A stretch of 64,000 nt of DNA from an uncultured Eggerthellaceae bacterium (GCA_903789375.1 CAIFEB010000001.1:151312-215311), one strand, 5' to 3'. Positions 33,211-42,280 are shown, counted from the first letter of the stretch. Notes: generated from the letters alone by a model not told the origin. Numbers and translations are program-made.

Positions 33211-35583
33211 ATGGGGGAACAAGTGCTGGAAAGCAAAAATCGCGATGACATCGGCACTTCTAAGGAGGAGAACCAGTTTAACTTCGGCGCCGGCGAGCGC
33301 CCCGAGATGCAGGATTGGAAGCATCCCGGTGAATGGCAGTACATGGAAGACGGCATGCTCGTCACCCGTACGAGCGTCTGGTCGGCGCCAGGATGCCACG
33401 AGGGCTGCGGCGTTCTGGTGTACTCCGATCCGGAGACCGGCCGCTTCATCAAGGTTGAGGGCGACCCCGACGACCCGTACAACCGCGGCGCGCTCTGCCC
33501 GCGCTGCCTGGCGTTCAAGCAGGTCGAGTTCCATCCCGACCGCATTCTGCACCCGATGAAGCGCATCGGCGAGCGCGGCGAGAACAAGTGGCAACGCATC
33601 ACCTGGGATGAGGCGCTCGAGACGTGCTACAAGGAGTTCCGCCGCATCTCCATGACGTACGGCGGCGAGTCGATCCACTGCCTGCGCGGCACCGCCCGCG
33701 ACAACCAGTGGCAGGTCGGCCGTCTGGCGAACACCTTCAACTCGCCCAACGAGTACGGCTTCCTGTCCGGCACGGCGTGCTACCTCCCGCGTCTGTCGCT
33801 CATGATCATGACCTACGGCGGCATGCTCATCGCCGACTTCTCGCAGTTCTCCGCACTGCGTTACAACGACCCCGAGTGGCAGTGCCCCGAATGCACGATC
33901 GTCTGGGGCTGCAACCCCACGATCTCCAACCCTGACTTCTTCATGGGCCACTGGGTCACCGATGCCATGAAGCTGGGCTGCAAGCTGATCTCGGTCGAGC
34001 CGCGCGTCACCTGGCTGGCCGCTCACGCCGACATCCACCTGATGCTGCGCCCGGGCACCGACACCGCTCTCGCCCTCGGCATGGCCAAGGTCATCATCGA
34101 CGAGGACCTATACGACCATGACTTCGTCGAGCGTTGGTGCTACGGCTTCGACGAGTTCGCGGCCCGCGCCCAGGAGCTCTCGCTCGACGAGGTCGAGAAG
34201 ATGACCTGGGTCCCGAAGGACAAGATCATCGCCGCCGCCCGCCTGTTCGCCAATTCGCACCCGGCGAACATCGTCTGGGGCCTGGCCGTCGACATGCAGT
34301 CGCAGGGCACCCCGTGCGCTGCCGCCATCGCGGCTTTGTGGACCATCACCGGCAACCTCGACATCCCCGGCGGCATGTGCTACACCGCAGCGCCTATGGG
34401 CGTCGACCAGCCTTCCGCCGGTGCGTGGGGCTACTACGACCTGCTGTCCGAAGAGCAGCAGAAGAAGCGCGTCGGCTGGCACGAGTACCCGATGTACCGC
34501 TACGGCCTGACGCAGGCCATGCCGGACATGTGCCTCGAGGAGATGGAGCAGGGCAAGGTCAAGGGCGTGTGGATCCAGACGTCCAACGGCATCGCCTGCA
34601 TGAGCTGCGAGACCGAGCGCTGGTACAAGGCCATGAAGAAGCCTGAGTTCATCGCCGCGTGCGACATCTTCATGACCCCAACCATCCAGTCGAGCGCCGA
34701 CATCGTCATGCCGGTCCAGACCTGGGCTGAGAAGCACTCCGTCCGCGCCCACTACTACTTCCTGTCCGCCATCACCGGCGGCTGCGCCACCGAGGGCGAG
34801 GCGAAGTCCGACTGCGAGATCAACCGCGAGCTCGCCCAGTACTTCGACCACGACGAGGAGTTCAAGAAGGCCATCGGCCGCCCGCTCGACCAGAACGCTT
34901 GGCCGTGGCAGACCGAGGACGAGGTATACGACGAGATCGTCAAGCCGTCCGGCTTCACCTTCCACGAGCTCATGGAGAACGGCCCGGTGTACCAGAAGTA
35001 CATCTACAAGAAGTACGAGAAGGGCCTCATGCGCCCCGACGGCAAGCCCGGCTTCAACACGCCGACCGGCCGCGTCGAGCTGTACTCCACGCTGTTCCAG
35101 AACTTCGGCTACGATCCGCTGCCCTACATCGAGGAGCCGGGCATCGGCCCCGTCTCCACGCCGGATCTGTACGAGAAGTACCCGCTGATCATGATCACGG
35201 GCGCCCGCACTACGTCGTTCTTCCACTCCGAGCACCGTCAGATTCCGTACCTGCGTCAGCTCACGCCTGATCCGTGGGTGCAGATCAACCCGAAGACGGC
35301 CGCTGAGCACAACATCAACGAGGGCGACTGGGTCTGGATCGAGAATCATCGCGGCCGCTGCCGCCAGCGCGCCCGCGTCACCTACGAGGTGGGCGAGCAC
35401 GAGATCGCCGCTCAGCACGGTTGGTGGTTCCCCGAGCAGGACGGCGCCGAGCCGAACCTGTACGGCTTCCGCCAGTCCAACATCAACCAGCTTCTGGCCA
35501 ACAAGCCGGGCGCGACCGGATTCGGCGCTGACCTGAAGTGCACCCTGTGCAAGATCTATCGCTGCAGCGAGGAGGACCTGTAA
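33211..35583 (+). CDS. Molybdopterin-dependent oxidoreductase B (soluble, catechol dehydroxylase/transhydroxylase-like)
   Basis: A 790-residue paralogue of oxidoreductase A, also lacking a Tat signal and therefore cytoplasmic. The start at 33211 has GAGAGGAG 7 bases before it; the open frame continues upstream to 32782 without support. The cluster region has APGCHEGCG (Cys62, Cys66) and GALCPRCL (Cys96, Cys99), again with Ala (59) at the first cysteine position. TACYLPR (Cys190) is the candidate Mo ligand. Shared blocks with A include GNLDIPGG, EKGLMRPDGKPGFNTPTGRVE and the C-terminal TLCKIYR. It would reduce or rearrange a hydroxylated aromatic-like substrate with electrons from the ferredoxin encoded next. 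The exact substrate is unknown. Confidence 0.86.
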   Translation: MGEQVLESKNRDDIGTSKEENQFNFGAGERPEMQDWKHPGEWQYMEDGMLVTRTSVWSAPGCHEGCGVLVYSDPETGRFIKVEGDPDDPYNRGALCPRCLAFKQVEFHPDRILHPMKRIGERGENKWQRITWDEALETCYKEFRRISMTYGGESIHCLRGTARDNQWQVGRLANTFNSPNEYGFLSGTACYLPRLSLMIMTYGGMLIADFSQFSALRYNDPEWQCPECTIVWGCNPTISNPDFFMGHWVTDAMKLGCKLISVEPRVTWLAAHADIHLMLRPGTDTALALGMAKVIIDEDLYDHDFVERWCYGFDEFAARAQELSLDEVEKMTWVPKDKIIAAARLFANSHPANIVWGLAVDMQSQGTPCAAAIAALWTITGNLDIPGGMCYTAAPMGVDQPSAGAWGYYDLLSEEQQKKRVGWHEYPMYRYGLTQAMPDMCLEEMEQGKVKGVWIQTSNGIACMSCETERWYKAMKKPEFIAACDIFMTPTIQSSADIVMPVQTWAEKHSVRAHYYFLSAITGGCATEGEAKSDCEINRELAQYFDHDEEFKKAIGRPLDQNAWPWQTEDEVYDEIVKPSGFTFHELMENGPVYQKYIYKKYEKGLMRPDGKPGFNTPTGRVELYSTLFQNFGYDPLPYIEEPGIGPVSTPDLYEKYPLIMITGARTTSFFHSEHRQIPYLRQLTPDPWVQINPKTAAEHNINEGDWVWIENHRGRCRQRARVTYEVGEHEIAAQHGWWFPEQDGAEPNLYGFRQSNINQLLANKPGATGFGADLKCTLCKIYRCSEEDL

Positions 35584-35942
35584 TGACGCGCAATGGCATT
35601 CTTGTTGATTATCAGTACTGCACGGGTTGCTACTCGTGCGAGGTAGCGTGCCAGGCCGAGCACGAGCTGCCGCTCGAGCAATGGGGCGTGAAGGTCATGC
35701 AGAACGGCCCGTGGCCGATCAAGGACGAGAACGGCGAGCCGACCGACCGCTACGTGTACGACTTCATCCCGGCGTTCACCAAGATCTGCGATCTGTGCGC
35801 TGACCGCCTGGAGAAGGGCAAGAAGCCCTCGTGCGTGTTCCACTGCCAGGCCAAGTGCATGAAGTTCGGCCCGGTGGACGAGCTCGTAGGCGACCTGGCC
35901 GACAAGCCGCAGCAGTACCTGTGGGTGCCGCCCTGCGCGTAA
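35583..35942 (+). CDS. Ferredoxin-like partner of oxidoreductase B, 2x[4Fe-4S]
   Basis: A 119-residue electron carrier with Cys13, 16, 19 and 23 in the first motif and Cys69, 72, 84, 88 and 92 in the second, the same plan as the protein at 22222. Its ATG overlaps the stop of the oxidoreductase gene (TAATG), so the two are translationally coupled and probably made in equal amounts. Small insertions around residues 47-57 distinguish it from the operon A partner, consistent with each ferredoxin serving its own enzyme. Confidence 0.9.
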   Translation: MTRNGILVDYQYCTGCYSCEVACQAEHELPLEQWGVKVMQNGPWPIKDENGEPTDRYVYDFIPAFTKICDLCADRLEKGKKPSCVFHCQAKCMKFGPVDELVGDLADKPQQYLWVPPCA

Positions 35943-35964
35943 AGCGCGTAGCGTGACACCCCGT

Positions 35965-36010
35965 CTGCGGGATGCGTGACGCCCCGTCTCCGACGTTGCG
36001 CATCCCGCAG
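35965..36010. repeat. Hairpin after operon B ferredoxin
   Basis: CTGCGGGATGCG at 35965-35976 pairs perfectly with 35999-36010 across a 22-base loop. With the next stem at 36022-36058 it forms a double hairpin that could end or slow transcription. Confidence 0.5.
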
Positions 36011-36021
36011 AGAACCGCTCG

Positions 36022-36058
36022 GAAGAAGGCCGCTTTCCGCAACGGAGCGGCCTTCTTC
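36022..36058 (+). terminator. Probable terminator after operon B ferredoxin
   Basis: GAAGAAGGCCGCT at 36022-36034 is perfectly complementary to 36046-36058. Only a short T-poor tail follows, so read-through into the next two genes is possible. Confidence 0.55.
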
Positions 36059-36209
36059 GTCTCGGCGGAAACCTTGCGTGCGGATGCGGCAAGCGCGGGC
36101 TTGCATGCCGTGAAGCCTTTGAGCCCGGTTCGCCGCGACCGCACCTTACGACTAAGAACCGTAAAGACTTGAACCACCCTACGTACACCCGAGAGAAGGA
36201 GCGTGCACC

Positions 36210-36788
36210 ATGGACCTCGCAACGCTGAAATCGCAGATAGACGCCTCGCCGCTGTCGACGCGGAGCACCTACCAGCGGATGTATCTGTACGTGTCGCCCG
36301 GCGGCGCTATCGACGACGCCTACGCCGAGCTGCTCGACGCGTCCACGTCGTACCGCGAGTTCTTCAACCGCATCGTCACCGACGCCGAGGACCGCATGTC
36401 GCTTCTGTGGGCGGAGGCTGCGCGCCTGTCCCACCACGACTGGCTCGGCTACTTCACGCCCGACCTCTCCATCGAGAAGATTCGCATGAAGACCGACGGC
36501 GTGCCCATCCAGTTCGGCACGGGCGTGATGCTCGCGCCCACGGGCAGCCGCGACAACATAGCCAACCTGCACGTTTTCAACCAGGGAGCGTTCAACGCCC
36601 AGGCGGCCGATTTCGTGACGTCGATCGGCGGCACGTTCCGCGTGCTCGACTACGAGTTCTGCGGCATCTACGGCGTGTACAAGAGCCGCGGCAACGTCAT
36701 CCTTGAAACCTGGGAAGCTGAGCACGAACCCCAGTACAAGCCCGACAAGAACGATACGTGCGCGGTTCCGCTCAAGGCCACCGCGTAG
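36210..36788 (+). CDS. Hypothetical protein, 192 residues
   Basis: A soluble-looking protein with no signal peptide or membrane segment and a single Cys-containing patch (YEFCGIYGVYKSRGN). AGAAGGAGCG precedes the ATG. Clean codon usage and the following tight gene support it as real. I do not recognise the family. Its sequence is balanced and probably folded, with acidic helices near residues 30-65 and a beta-rich half after 85. It lies downstream of operon B behind a moderate hairpin and may be an accessory gene of it. Confidence 0.7.
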   Translation: MDLATLKSQIDASPLSTRSTYQRMYLYVSPGGAIDDAYAELLDASTSYREFFNRIVTDAEDRMSLLWAEAARLSHHDWLGYFTPDLSIEKIRMKTDGVPIQFGTGVMLAPTGSRDNIANLHVFNQGAFNAQAADFVTSIGGTFRVLDYEFCGIYGVYKSRGNVILETWEAEHEPQYKPDKNDTCAVPLKATA

Positions 36789-36818
36789 GCGACACGCAAC
36801 CGAACGGAGGAAACGATC

Positions 36819-37034
36819 ATGGCGCACTCCCCTTCTCGCGCCGCGCGAACCGCAGCTGAAACGACCCAACGCGAGGCGGACACAGGCGAGAGCGAGCATT
36901 CAGGCGACCGCGGTGACCGGACGAGCCGCAACAGCGCCGTCGACGGGCGCGGCTTCACGCTCGGCATCGTGCTTCTGGCCGTCGTGGTGGTGCTGAGCAC
37001 CGTCATGACCGTCGTGCAGGGCGGCGGGTTCTAA
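36819..37034 (+). CDS. Small single-span membrane protein, 71 residues
   Basis: Residues 1-45 are polar and charged, and residues 47-66 form one hydrophobic helix (FTLGIVLLAVVVVLSTVMTV) that ends nearly at the C-terminus. This is a tail-anchor-like layout with the polar part probably in the cytoplasm. GGAGG lies 8 bases before ATG 36819. It begins 30 bases after the 192-residue gene, so the two are one unit, and a strong hairpin follows at 37048. Function is unknown; it could tether the preceding protein or the operon B enzyme to the membrane. Confidence 0.65.
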   Translation: MAHSPSRAARTAAETTQREADTGESEHSGDRGDRTSRNSAVDGRGFTLGIVLLAVVVVLSTVMTVVQGGGF

Positions 37035-37047
37035 GAGCGTGCTTCTG

Positions 37048-37087
37048 CGCCCCGCCGAGCCGCATCATGCGATGGCTCGGCGGGGCG
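37048..37087 (+). terminator. GC-rich hairpin after the small membrane protein
   Basis: CGCCCCGCCGAGCC at 37048-37061 is perfectly complementary to 37074-37087. A T tract is lacking. Confidence 0.5.
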
Positions 37088-37115
37088 CGCGGCGTTTGGA
37101 GCGAAGACGCATAAA

Positions 37116-37162
37116 GCGAAAGGCCTGGCAGGAGGCTTTGCGCCCTCTGCCAGGCCTTTCGC
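37116..37162. terminator. Second hairpin between convergent genes
   Basis: GCGAAAGGCCTGGCAG and its complement ending at 37162 form a long stem with one mismatch near the loop. It may stop transcripts from both sides. Confidence 0.6.
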
Positions 37163-37239
37163 ATGCTGCTCGCGCGCCCGCGCCCCGCAGCCGCGCGAGC
37201 GCGCGCCGTATCAGCTGCGCGCCCCATCCGCCGCGCTCC

Positions 37240-39264
37240 TTATCTGCCGTGGCAGTCCTTGTACTTCAGCCCGCTGCCGCACGGGCACGGGTCGTCGGCG
37301 CCCACGCGTATGACCTGGCCATCGTCGTTGAAGAACACGGTGCGGCCCGTCATCTTCTCCAGAAGCTCCACCGCGCTCCAGCCGTTGTTCTCCCACGACG
37401 GCATGACGCTGTACACGTTGCTCACGAGGGTGTACAGCCGCTGCGAGCCCGACGAGGCGGCCGTGGCCCCCACGTCGTCGCAGATGTCGAGCATGTCCTC
37501 CACATCGCCGATCTCGATGGCGCTCTGCACGAGGCCCTCGGCGACCCAGTCGGCGTACGCGTAGTCGTCGGCGCCGTCCGGCACGCGTTCGTCCAGATAG
37601 GCGCGCAGCGCGCGCACGCGCTTGTCGTCGAGGATCTTTGCGTACTGGTCGGTCGTCGCCGAATCGTCCGGAATCGGCCGCGGCTCCATAGACGCGTGGT
37701 CTTCGAGCAGCGACGTTCTCACGGCATCGACGTTCTCAAGCTCCGCCTTCAGGTCGCCCGTCATGCGCAGGGGGCTCGATTCCGAACGCAGCCCGGACAC
37801 CTTCACCTCGTGCGTCTCCTTGTTCACGCTGATCTGCGGGCTGCCCACATCCCCGGTGCGCACGCGCATGACCTGCTGCGCCACGTAGTCCCCGCTCAGC
37901 GTGAAGTGCACGAGGTAGTCGGTCTCGCCGTAGGTGATGCAGTCGAACAGCCCCGTCTTCGCCTGGGCTATCTGCCCCACGATGCGGTCGAAGTCCTCGC
38001 GCGCAACCGGGTCGGGCGCGACCCGGCGGTATTCCGCGTAGACGTGCTCCACGGGAGCGATGCCCAGGTAGATGGCGCAGGCGTTCGCGCAGTTGTAGAT
38101 GGCGTCATCCGCCGCGCGCGTCTCGCGCACCGCGTCGATCAGCTCGTCGTCCACGAGCGCCCGCACCTCGGGCGGCATGACGAACCGCACCGCCCCGTCC
38201 TGCTCGAACGCATACGTGAGTGGCGGAAGCGCGGGCACGAGCCCCGAATCAGCCACCTCCTCGGGTGCGACCGCCGTGTCCCCTTCGCGGTACAGTTTCA
38301 CGAACGCGGAGAGCGCCGTGTCGTCCACGCTGGTGAGCGTGGCACAGATGAGCAGGTCGTCGGTGGTAAGCTCGTCCGCAAGACGAGCTGCGAGCTGGGA
38401 CTTCTTCAGATGCGAGTAGCGCCGCATGCCCAGCATGCGCGCCAGGCTGAGCAGCGATTCTTTCGAGAACAGCTCAAGGCACGCGTTCAGATTCTCGTGC
38501 GGCTCCTCATCCTTGCAGTGGAAGTACATGAACCCGCCGTTCTGCTTGGCGTCGTGCGCCTGTTTGGCCCGCGCGCGTTCCTCGGGCGAAAGGCCCGCGA
38601 GAGCCCCGCGGTGGTAGCCCGTCGGCAGCTGCTCGGGCACGTCGCCCGCCGCCTCGCGCTCCACGTCGGCCAGAAGGTCGTCGAGCGCCTTCTCGTGCCG
38701 CTCTGCGAGCACGCCCTTGGCACGTGCGATGAAGTCGACGTCCGTAAACGCGATGCCCTGCGCCACGAGCTCCTCGTAACGGTCGTACATCTGGCGCGCC
38801 TCGTCCACCGACGACAGGTCGTACACGTTCATGAAGCCGTCGTAGACGATGCCGCCCTCGAACGGCACGAGTACCAGGTCGACGCTCGCCGGCGCGGGCC
38901 CGATGGCCTCCTCGGGGTCGTCGTCGAGCCCCGCCACGGCGAACAGGCCCGCATCGCTCATGAGGATGGCCATGCCGTCCTGGTAGCGCACGAGCAGGTA
39001 CGAGTCGGCCAGCGCGTACTTCCACTGGCGCACCTGGTCCAAATCGCGCTCGTCCCAACCCTCGCGGTTCTCCGCGACGAAATCGTCGATGACGTCGGGC
39101 TGGTCCCACAGCGTCTGGGCCACGAGCTGGGCCTTCGCATCCGCGAACTTGTCGTTTGAGTCTTCCGCGAAGCCCTCGACCACGCGGAAGCGGTCGTTGA
39201 CGTAGAGCAGCAGCGAATCCATCAGATCGTAGAAGCGATCCGCTTGTTCTTGACTCAAGTGCAT
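37240..39264 (-). CDS. SEC-C metal-binding domain protein
   Basis: A 674-residue soluble protein of unknown function. The C-terminus DPCPCGSGLKYKDCHGR is a SEC-C zinc motif like that at the end of SecA. Around residues 278-300 (MRRYSHLKKSQLAARLADEL) there is a Rho-N/SAP-like helix-loop-helix often used to bind nucleic acid. The rest is acidic and helical, reminiscent of plasmid pRiA4b or UPF0149-type SEC-C proteins. ATG 39264 has GGGGGAT upstream. Its role cannot be deduced from the neighbours, which are unrelated. Confidence 0.75.
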   Translation of the reverse strand: MHLSQEQADRFYDLMDSLLLYVNDRFRVVEGFAEDSNDKFADAKAQLVAQTLWDQPDVIDDFVAENREGWDERDLDQVRQWKYALADSYLLVRYQDGMAILMSDAGLFAVAGLDDDPEEAIGPAPASVDLVLVPFEGGIVYDGFMNVYDLSSVDEARQMYDRYEELVAQGIAFTDVDFIARAKGVLAERHEKALDDLLADVEREAAGDVPEQLPTGYHRGALAGLSPEERARAKQAHDAKQNGGFMYFHCKDEEPHENLNACLELFSKESLLSLARMLGMRRYSHLKKSQLAARLADELTTDDLLICATLTSVDDTALSAFVKLYREGDTAVAPEEVADSGLVPALPPLTYAFEQDGAVRFVMPPEVRALVDDELIDAVRETRAADDAIYNCANACAIYLGIAPVEHVYAEYRRVAPDPVAREDFDRIVGQIAQAKTGLFDCITYGETDYLVHFTLSGDYVAQQVMRVRTGDVGSPQISVNKETHEVKVSGLRSESSPLRMTGDLKAELENVDAVRTSLLEDHASMEPRPIPDDSATTDQYAKILDDKRVRALRAYLDERVPDGADDYAYADWVAEGLVQSAIEIGDVEDMLDICDDVGATAASSGSQRLYTLVSNVYSVMPSWENNGWSAVELLEKMTGRTVFFNDDGQVIRVGADDPCPCGSGLKYKDCHGR

Positions 39265-39289
39265 GGTCGATCCCCCGCTGTTGACATTC

Positions 39290-39326
39290 GAAAAAACGCC
39301 GCAGGAACGTATCGTTCCTGCGGCGT
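39290..39326 (-). terminator. Terminator of the paaK-ACT operon
   Basis: ACGCCGCAGGAACG at 39296-39309 is perfectly complementary to 39313-39326, and on the minus strand six Ts follow the stem. Confidence 0.92.
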
Positions 39327-39378
39327 CTCATTGTAGCGTAAGGCCTGCGCAGCGCGCCGTTTGCGCGCGTTCTTCGCG

Positions 39379-39801
39379 TTACGCGCAGATGTCCTCGTTG
39401 GTGAGCACACGGAAACCCGCGGCCTCGATGGCCGACACGACCTCGCCGGAATGGTGCACCTTCAGCACGTCCACGGAGAAGTCCGCGCCCATCGAGAAGC
39501 AGTATCCGTACTCGATGTTGACGTCGAGGCTGTCGAGCGTCTCGAGCAGGCGCGCCAGCCCGCCCGGCTCGTTTGGCACCTGGATGGCGGCCACCTTGGT
39601 GAGGGCCGCCCGGTATCCGGCGGTCTGCAGGACGTCGACCGCGCGCTGGGGGTCGTCGGCGATGATGCGCACGAGCCCGAAATCGGCCGTGTCGGCCACG
39701 GTCAGCGCGTGCATGTTGATGCCCGCGTCGCCCAGCGTCTTGCACAGGGCGGTGAGGCGCCCCTCTTTGTTCTCGAGGAATACGGTAATCTGTTCGATCA
39801 T
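39379..39801 (-). CDS. Tandem ACT-domain protein
   Basis: A 140-residue protein made of two ACT domains, small-molecule (usually amino-acid) binding modules. The first begins ITVFLENKEGRLTALCKTLG and the second AIQVPNEPGGLARLLETLDS, each with the glycine-loop that binds ligand. It is placed 12 bases after the phenylacetate-CoA ligase gene with GGTGGAGG as ribosome site, the common arrangement in anaerobes that degrade aromatic amino acids. It probably adjusts the ligase or a linked oxidoreductase to amino-acid levels. Confidence 0.9.
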   Translation of the reverse strand: MIEQITVFLENKEGRLTALCKTLGDAGINMHALTVADTADFGLVRIIADDPQRAVDVLQTAGYRAALTKVAAIQVPNEPGGLARLLETLDSLDVNIEYGYCFSMGADFSVDVLKVHHSGEVVSAIEAAGFRVLTNEDICA

Positions 39802-39813
39802 GATGCCTCCACC

Positions 39814-41109
39814 CTATCTCAAATCGACGATGCGCTTGGCTTTGCCGGTGCTGCGCTCGATGGACTTCGGTTCGACGATCTTCACGTCGATGTTCACCGA
39901 CAGCGCGCTCTTCATGGCGCCCTTCATGCGCTTCTGCAGCCTCTCGATGGCCGCGATCTCGTCGAAGGCGTAGTCGGGGTTGACCTCGGCCTTCAACGTG
40001 ACGACGTCGAGTCCGTTTCTGCGCGTGAGCTCGATGCGGTACCACGACGCCACCTCGGGGAACGTTTCCATGACGTCCTCGATCTGGCTCGGGAACACGT
40101 TGACGCCGCGGATGATGAGCATGTCGTCCGTGCGGCCGTGCAGGCGGTCGATGCGGCGATGCGTGCGGCCGCAGGCACAGGCGCCGGGCATGATGCGCGT
40201 GATGTCGCGCGTGCGGTAGCGCACGACCGGGCAGGCCTCGCGGTCGATCGACGTCAGCACGAGCTCGCCCCACTCGCCGTCGGGCAGAAGCTCACCGGTC
40301 TTGGGGTCGATGATTTCGGCGTAGAAGTGGTCCTCGGCCAGGTGCAGGCCGTTCTGCTCCAGGCACTCGATGGCGACGCCCGGACCCATGGTCTCGGTCA
40401 GGCCGTAGATGTCGAGCACCTTGTAATCGAGCTTGCGCTCCAGCTCGGCGCGCAGGTTGTCGCTGAACGCCTCAGCGCCGTGGATGCCGCACTTCAGCGT
40501 GAAGTCCTTTGCGGGATCGAGCCCCATATCGATTGCCGTGTCGGCGATGTGCATGGCGTAGCTGGGCGTGCAGCACAGAGCCGTCGTGCCCATCTCGCGC
40601 ATGATGCGGATCTGGCGCTCGGTGCTGCCGGCCGAGGTCGGGATGACCGTGGCGCCGGAGCGCATCGAGCCGTAGTGCGCGCCCAGACCGCCCGTGAACA
40701 GGCCGTAACCGTACGCCACCTGCACGACGTCGCCTTTGCCGCAGCCCGCGTACCACAGGCCGCGCGCGAAGCAGTCGGCCCAGATGTCCAGGTCGTGCTT
40801 GGTGTAGCCGCCCACCGTGGCCACGCCCGTCGTGCCCGACGACATATGGATCTCGCGCACCTGGTCGAGCGGCACGGCGAACATGCCGTACGGATAGGCG
40901 TCGCGCAGGTCCTGCTTGGTGACGAACGGCGCCTTCGCCACGTCGGCGAGCGACGTGATGGCGTAGGGGTTGAAGCCTGCGTCGTCAAACGATTTCTTGT
41001 AGAACGGGATGTTCTCGTAGCAGTTGACCGCCGTTTTCTTGAACCCCTCGAGCTGGATCTGCTCGATGCGTTCGTGGGGAGCCCTCAGGATGTCCTGCGG
41101 ATTGCTCAT
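39814..41109 (-). CDS. paaK: Phenylacetate-CoA ligase
   Basis: A 431-residue AMP-forming aryl-CoA ligase that activates phenylacetate or a similar aryl acid with ATP and CoA. The P-loop-like motif HMSSGTTGVATVGGYTK (about residues 88-104), the GLTETMGPGVA segment and the C-terminal RGVNVFPSQIEDVM are diagnostic. The start at 41109 (MSNPQDILR) has AGGAAAGG upstream; a frame reaching 42471 covers unrelated DNA and was rejected. In such anaerobes the enzyme often works with indolepyruvate:ferredoxin oxidoreductase in aromatic amino-acid breakdown, but those genes are not in the window. Confidence 0.93.
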   Translation of the reverse strand: MSNPQDILRAPHERIEQIQLEGFKKTAVNCYENIPFYKKSFDDAGFNPYAITSLADVAKAPFVTKQDLRDAYPYGMFAVPLDQVREIHMSSGTTGVATVGGYTKHDLDIWADCFARGLWYAGCGKGDVVQVAYGYGLFTGGLGAHYGSMRSGATVIPTSAGSTERQIRIMREMGTTALCCTPSYAMHIADTAIDMGLDPAKDFTLKCGIHGAEAFSDNLRAELERKLDYKVLDIYGLTETMGPGVAIECLEQNGLHLAEDHFYAEIIDPKTGELLPDGEWGELVLTSIDREACPVVRYRTRDITRIMPGACACGRTHRRIDRLHGRTDDMLIIRGVNVFPSQIEDVMETFPEVASWYRIELTRRNGLDVVTLKAEVNPDYAFDEIAAIERLQKRMKGAMKSALSVNIDVKIVEPKSIERSTGKAKRIVDLR

Positions 41110-41623
41110 GCGCGTGCCTTTCCTTGTGCTTGAAGCCTGGGGGCGATTGCTGCGGCTGCGCCGCCGGCGCTTGTGCCGGCCGCGGCTCATGCTGCCGACG
41201 TTTCGGTGAGCGCCAGCAGCCGTCAGCGTTCCGACGACCGCGATCGGCGTTTCCGACGCTGCAACGGCCGTGGTTGGCGTCGCGTACGTTCCAGCGCGCG
41301 TGACGGCCAGCGTTCCGCAAGCCCATCGCCCGTGGTTGTGAGTATAGAAGAACACGCGTTCCCGCCATGCCGCGAATCGGCCATATTCGACGATAATCGG
41401 GCAATCCCGCACGCCCGGGGCGTTCACGTTGCGCAGCGTCCGAAGCGCATTTCGGACAGATGCGGCGTCGATGTCCGGAGCCGGCGCTTGCGGACGCGTC
41501 ATTCTTGGGGCGAACGGTGCCGCTGACGCATGGCGCGCCTCTCGCATGCGCAACGTATGCGAACGCCGCCGGGACTCGCCAGCGAGCGGACGCGCTCCCG
41601 CACGGGCGCGCCCCGCCGGCGCC
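41110..41623. other. Intergenic region upstream of paaK
   Basis: These 514 bases are GC-rich with no supported gene. The first 150 bases presumably hold the paaK promoter. No hairpin or repeat of note was seen. Confidence 0.45.
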
Positions 41624-42250
41624 TTACGCCGCCAGCGCGTCGTGCGAGGACATGAGCGCGTACGCGAGGTTCGCGACCGCCTGCTCGGAGGAGGCGTCGT
41701 CGGGCTGGGACGCGATGATGGAGAGCAGGTACACCCGGCCGTCCATCTCGATGAACGCGCAGTCGTTGACGGCGTTGCCCCAGTAGTCGTCCGAAATCCA
41801 GCCGGCTTTATCGTACACCGACGCGCTCGACAGGTCGACGTTTCCACTTGAGCGGTACTCCTCGGTGGTCCAGCCGCCGTCGGCGACCTCGGCCTGCTCT
41901 GCGGCGCTCGACGACGCGGCGCTCGAAGCGCTCGACGATTGCGCACCCGCACCAGCGGCGCCGCCCGTGCCCGTCGCAGCCGACAGGATGCCGCCGATCT
42001 GCTGCCCGAACGAGCCGGCACCCTGGTTTCCGCCCTGGCCTGCGCCTTGCCCCGTCGCCTGCGCGTCGGCCGTGCCGTCGAGCCCGTTGCGGATGAACGA
42101 CGACGTCGTCTCGCCGAGCAGCTTCTTGAGCCAGGCGCCCAGGTCGCTTCCGCCGTTGCAGTACTCCTCGATCTCCGACCACACGGCCGCCATCGAGCGG
42201 GCGCTGATGAGCGCGTAGTTGGAGTCCTCCTCGTCGTCGATGCCGCGCGG
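41624..42250 (-). pseudogene. C-terminal remnant of a beta-lactamase-like serine hydrolase
   Basis: The frame is open from the YgiQ stop codon (42281-42283) to 41624. From about 42241 it reads like the C-terminal half of a class A beta-lactamase-like serine hydrolase: ARSMAAVWSEIEEYCNGG, then VYDKAGWISDDYWGNAVND, in which KAG stands at the KTG position. The catalytic SxxK half is missing; the DNA upstream belongs to the ygiQ gene. An Ala/Gly/Ser/Gln-rich linker (residues 49-108 of the ATG 42193 frame) separates the two parts. I read it as a 5'-truncated gene. An internal start at 42193 could still make a 189-residue fragment. Confidence 0.55.
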
Positions 42251-42280
42251 GCATGGGCGTGCGGCGTGCGGCCGCCGCTG

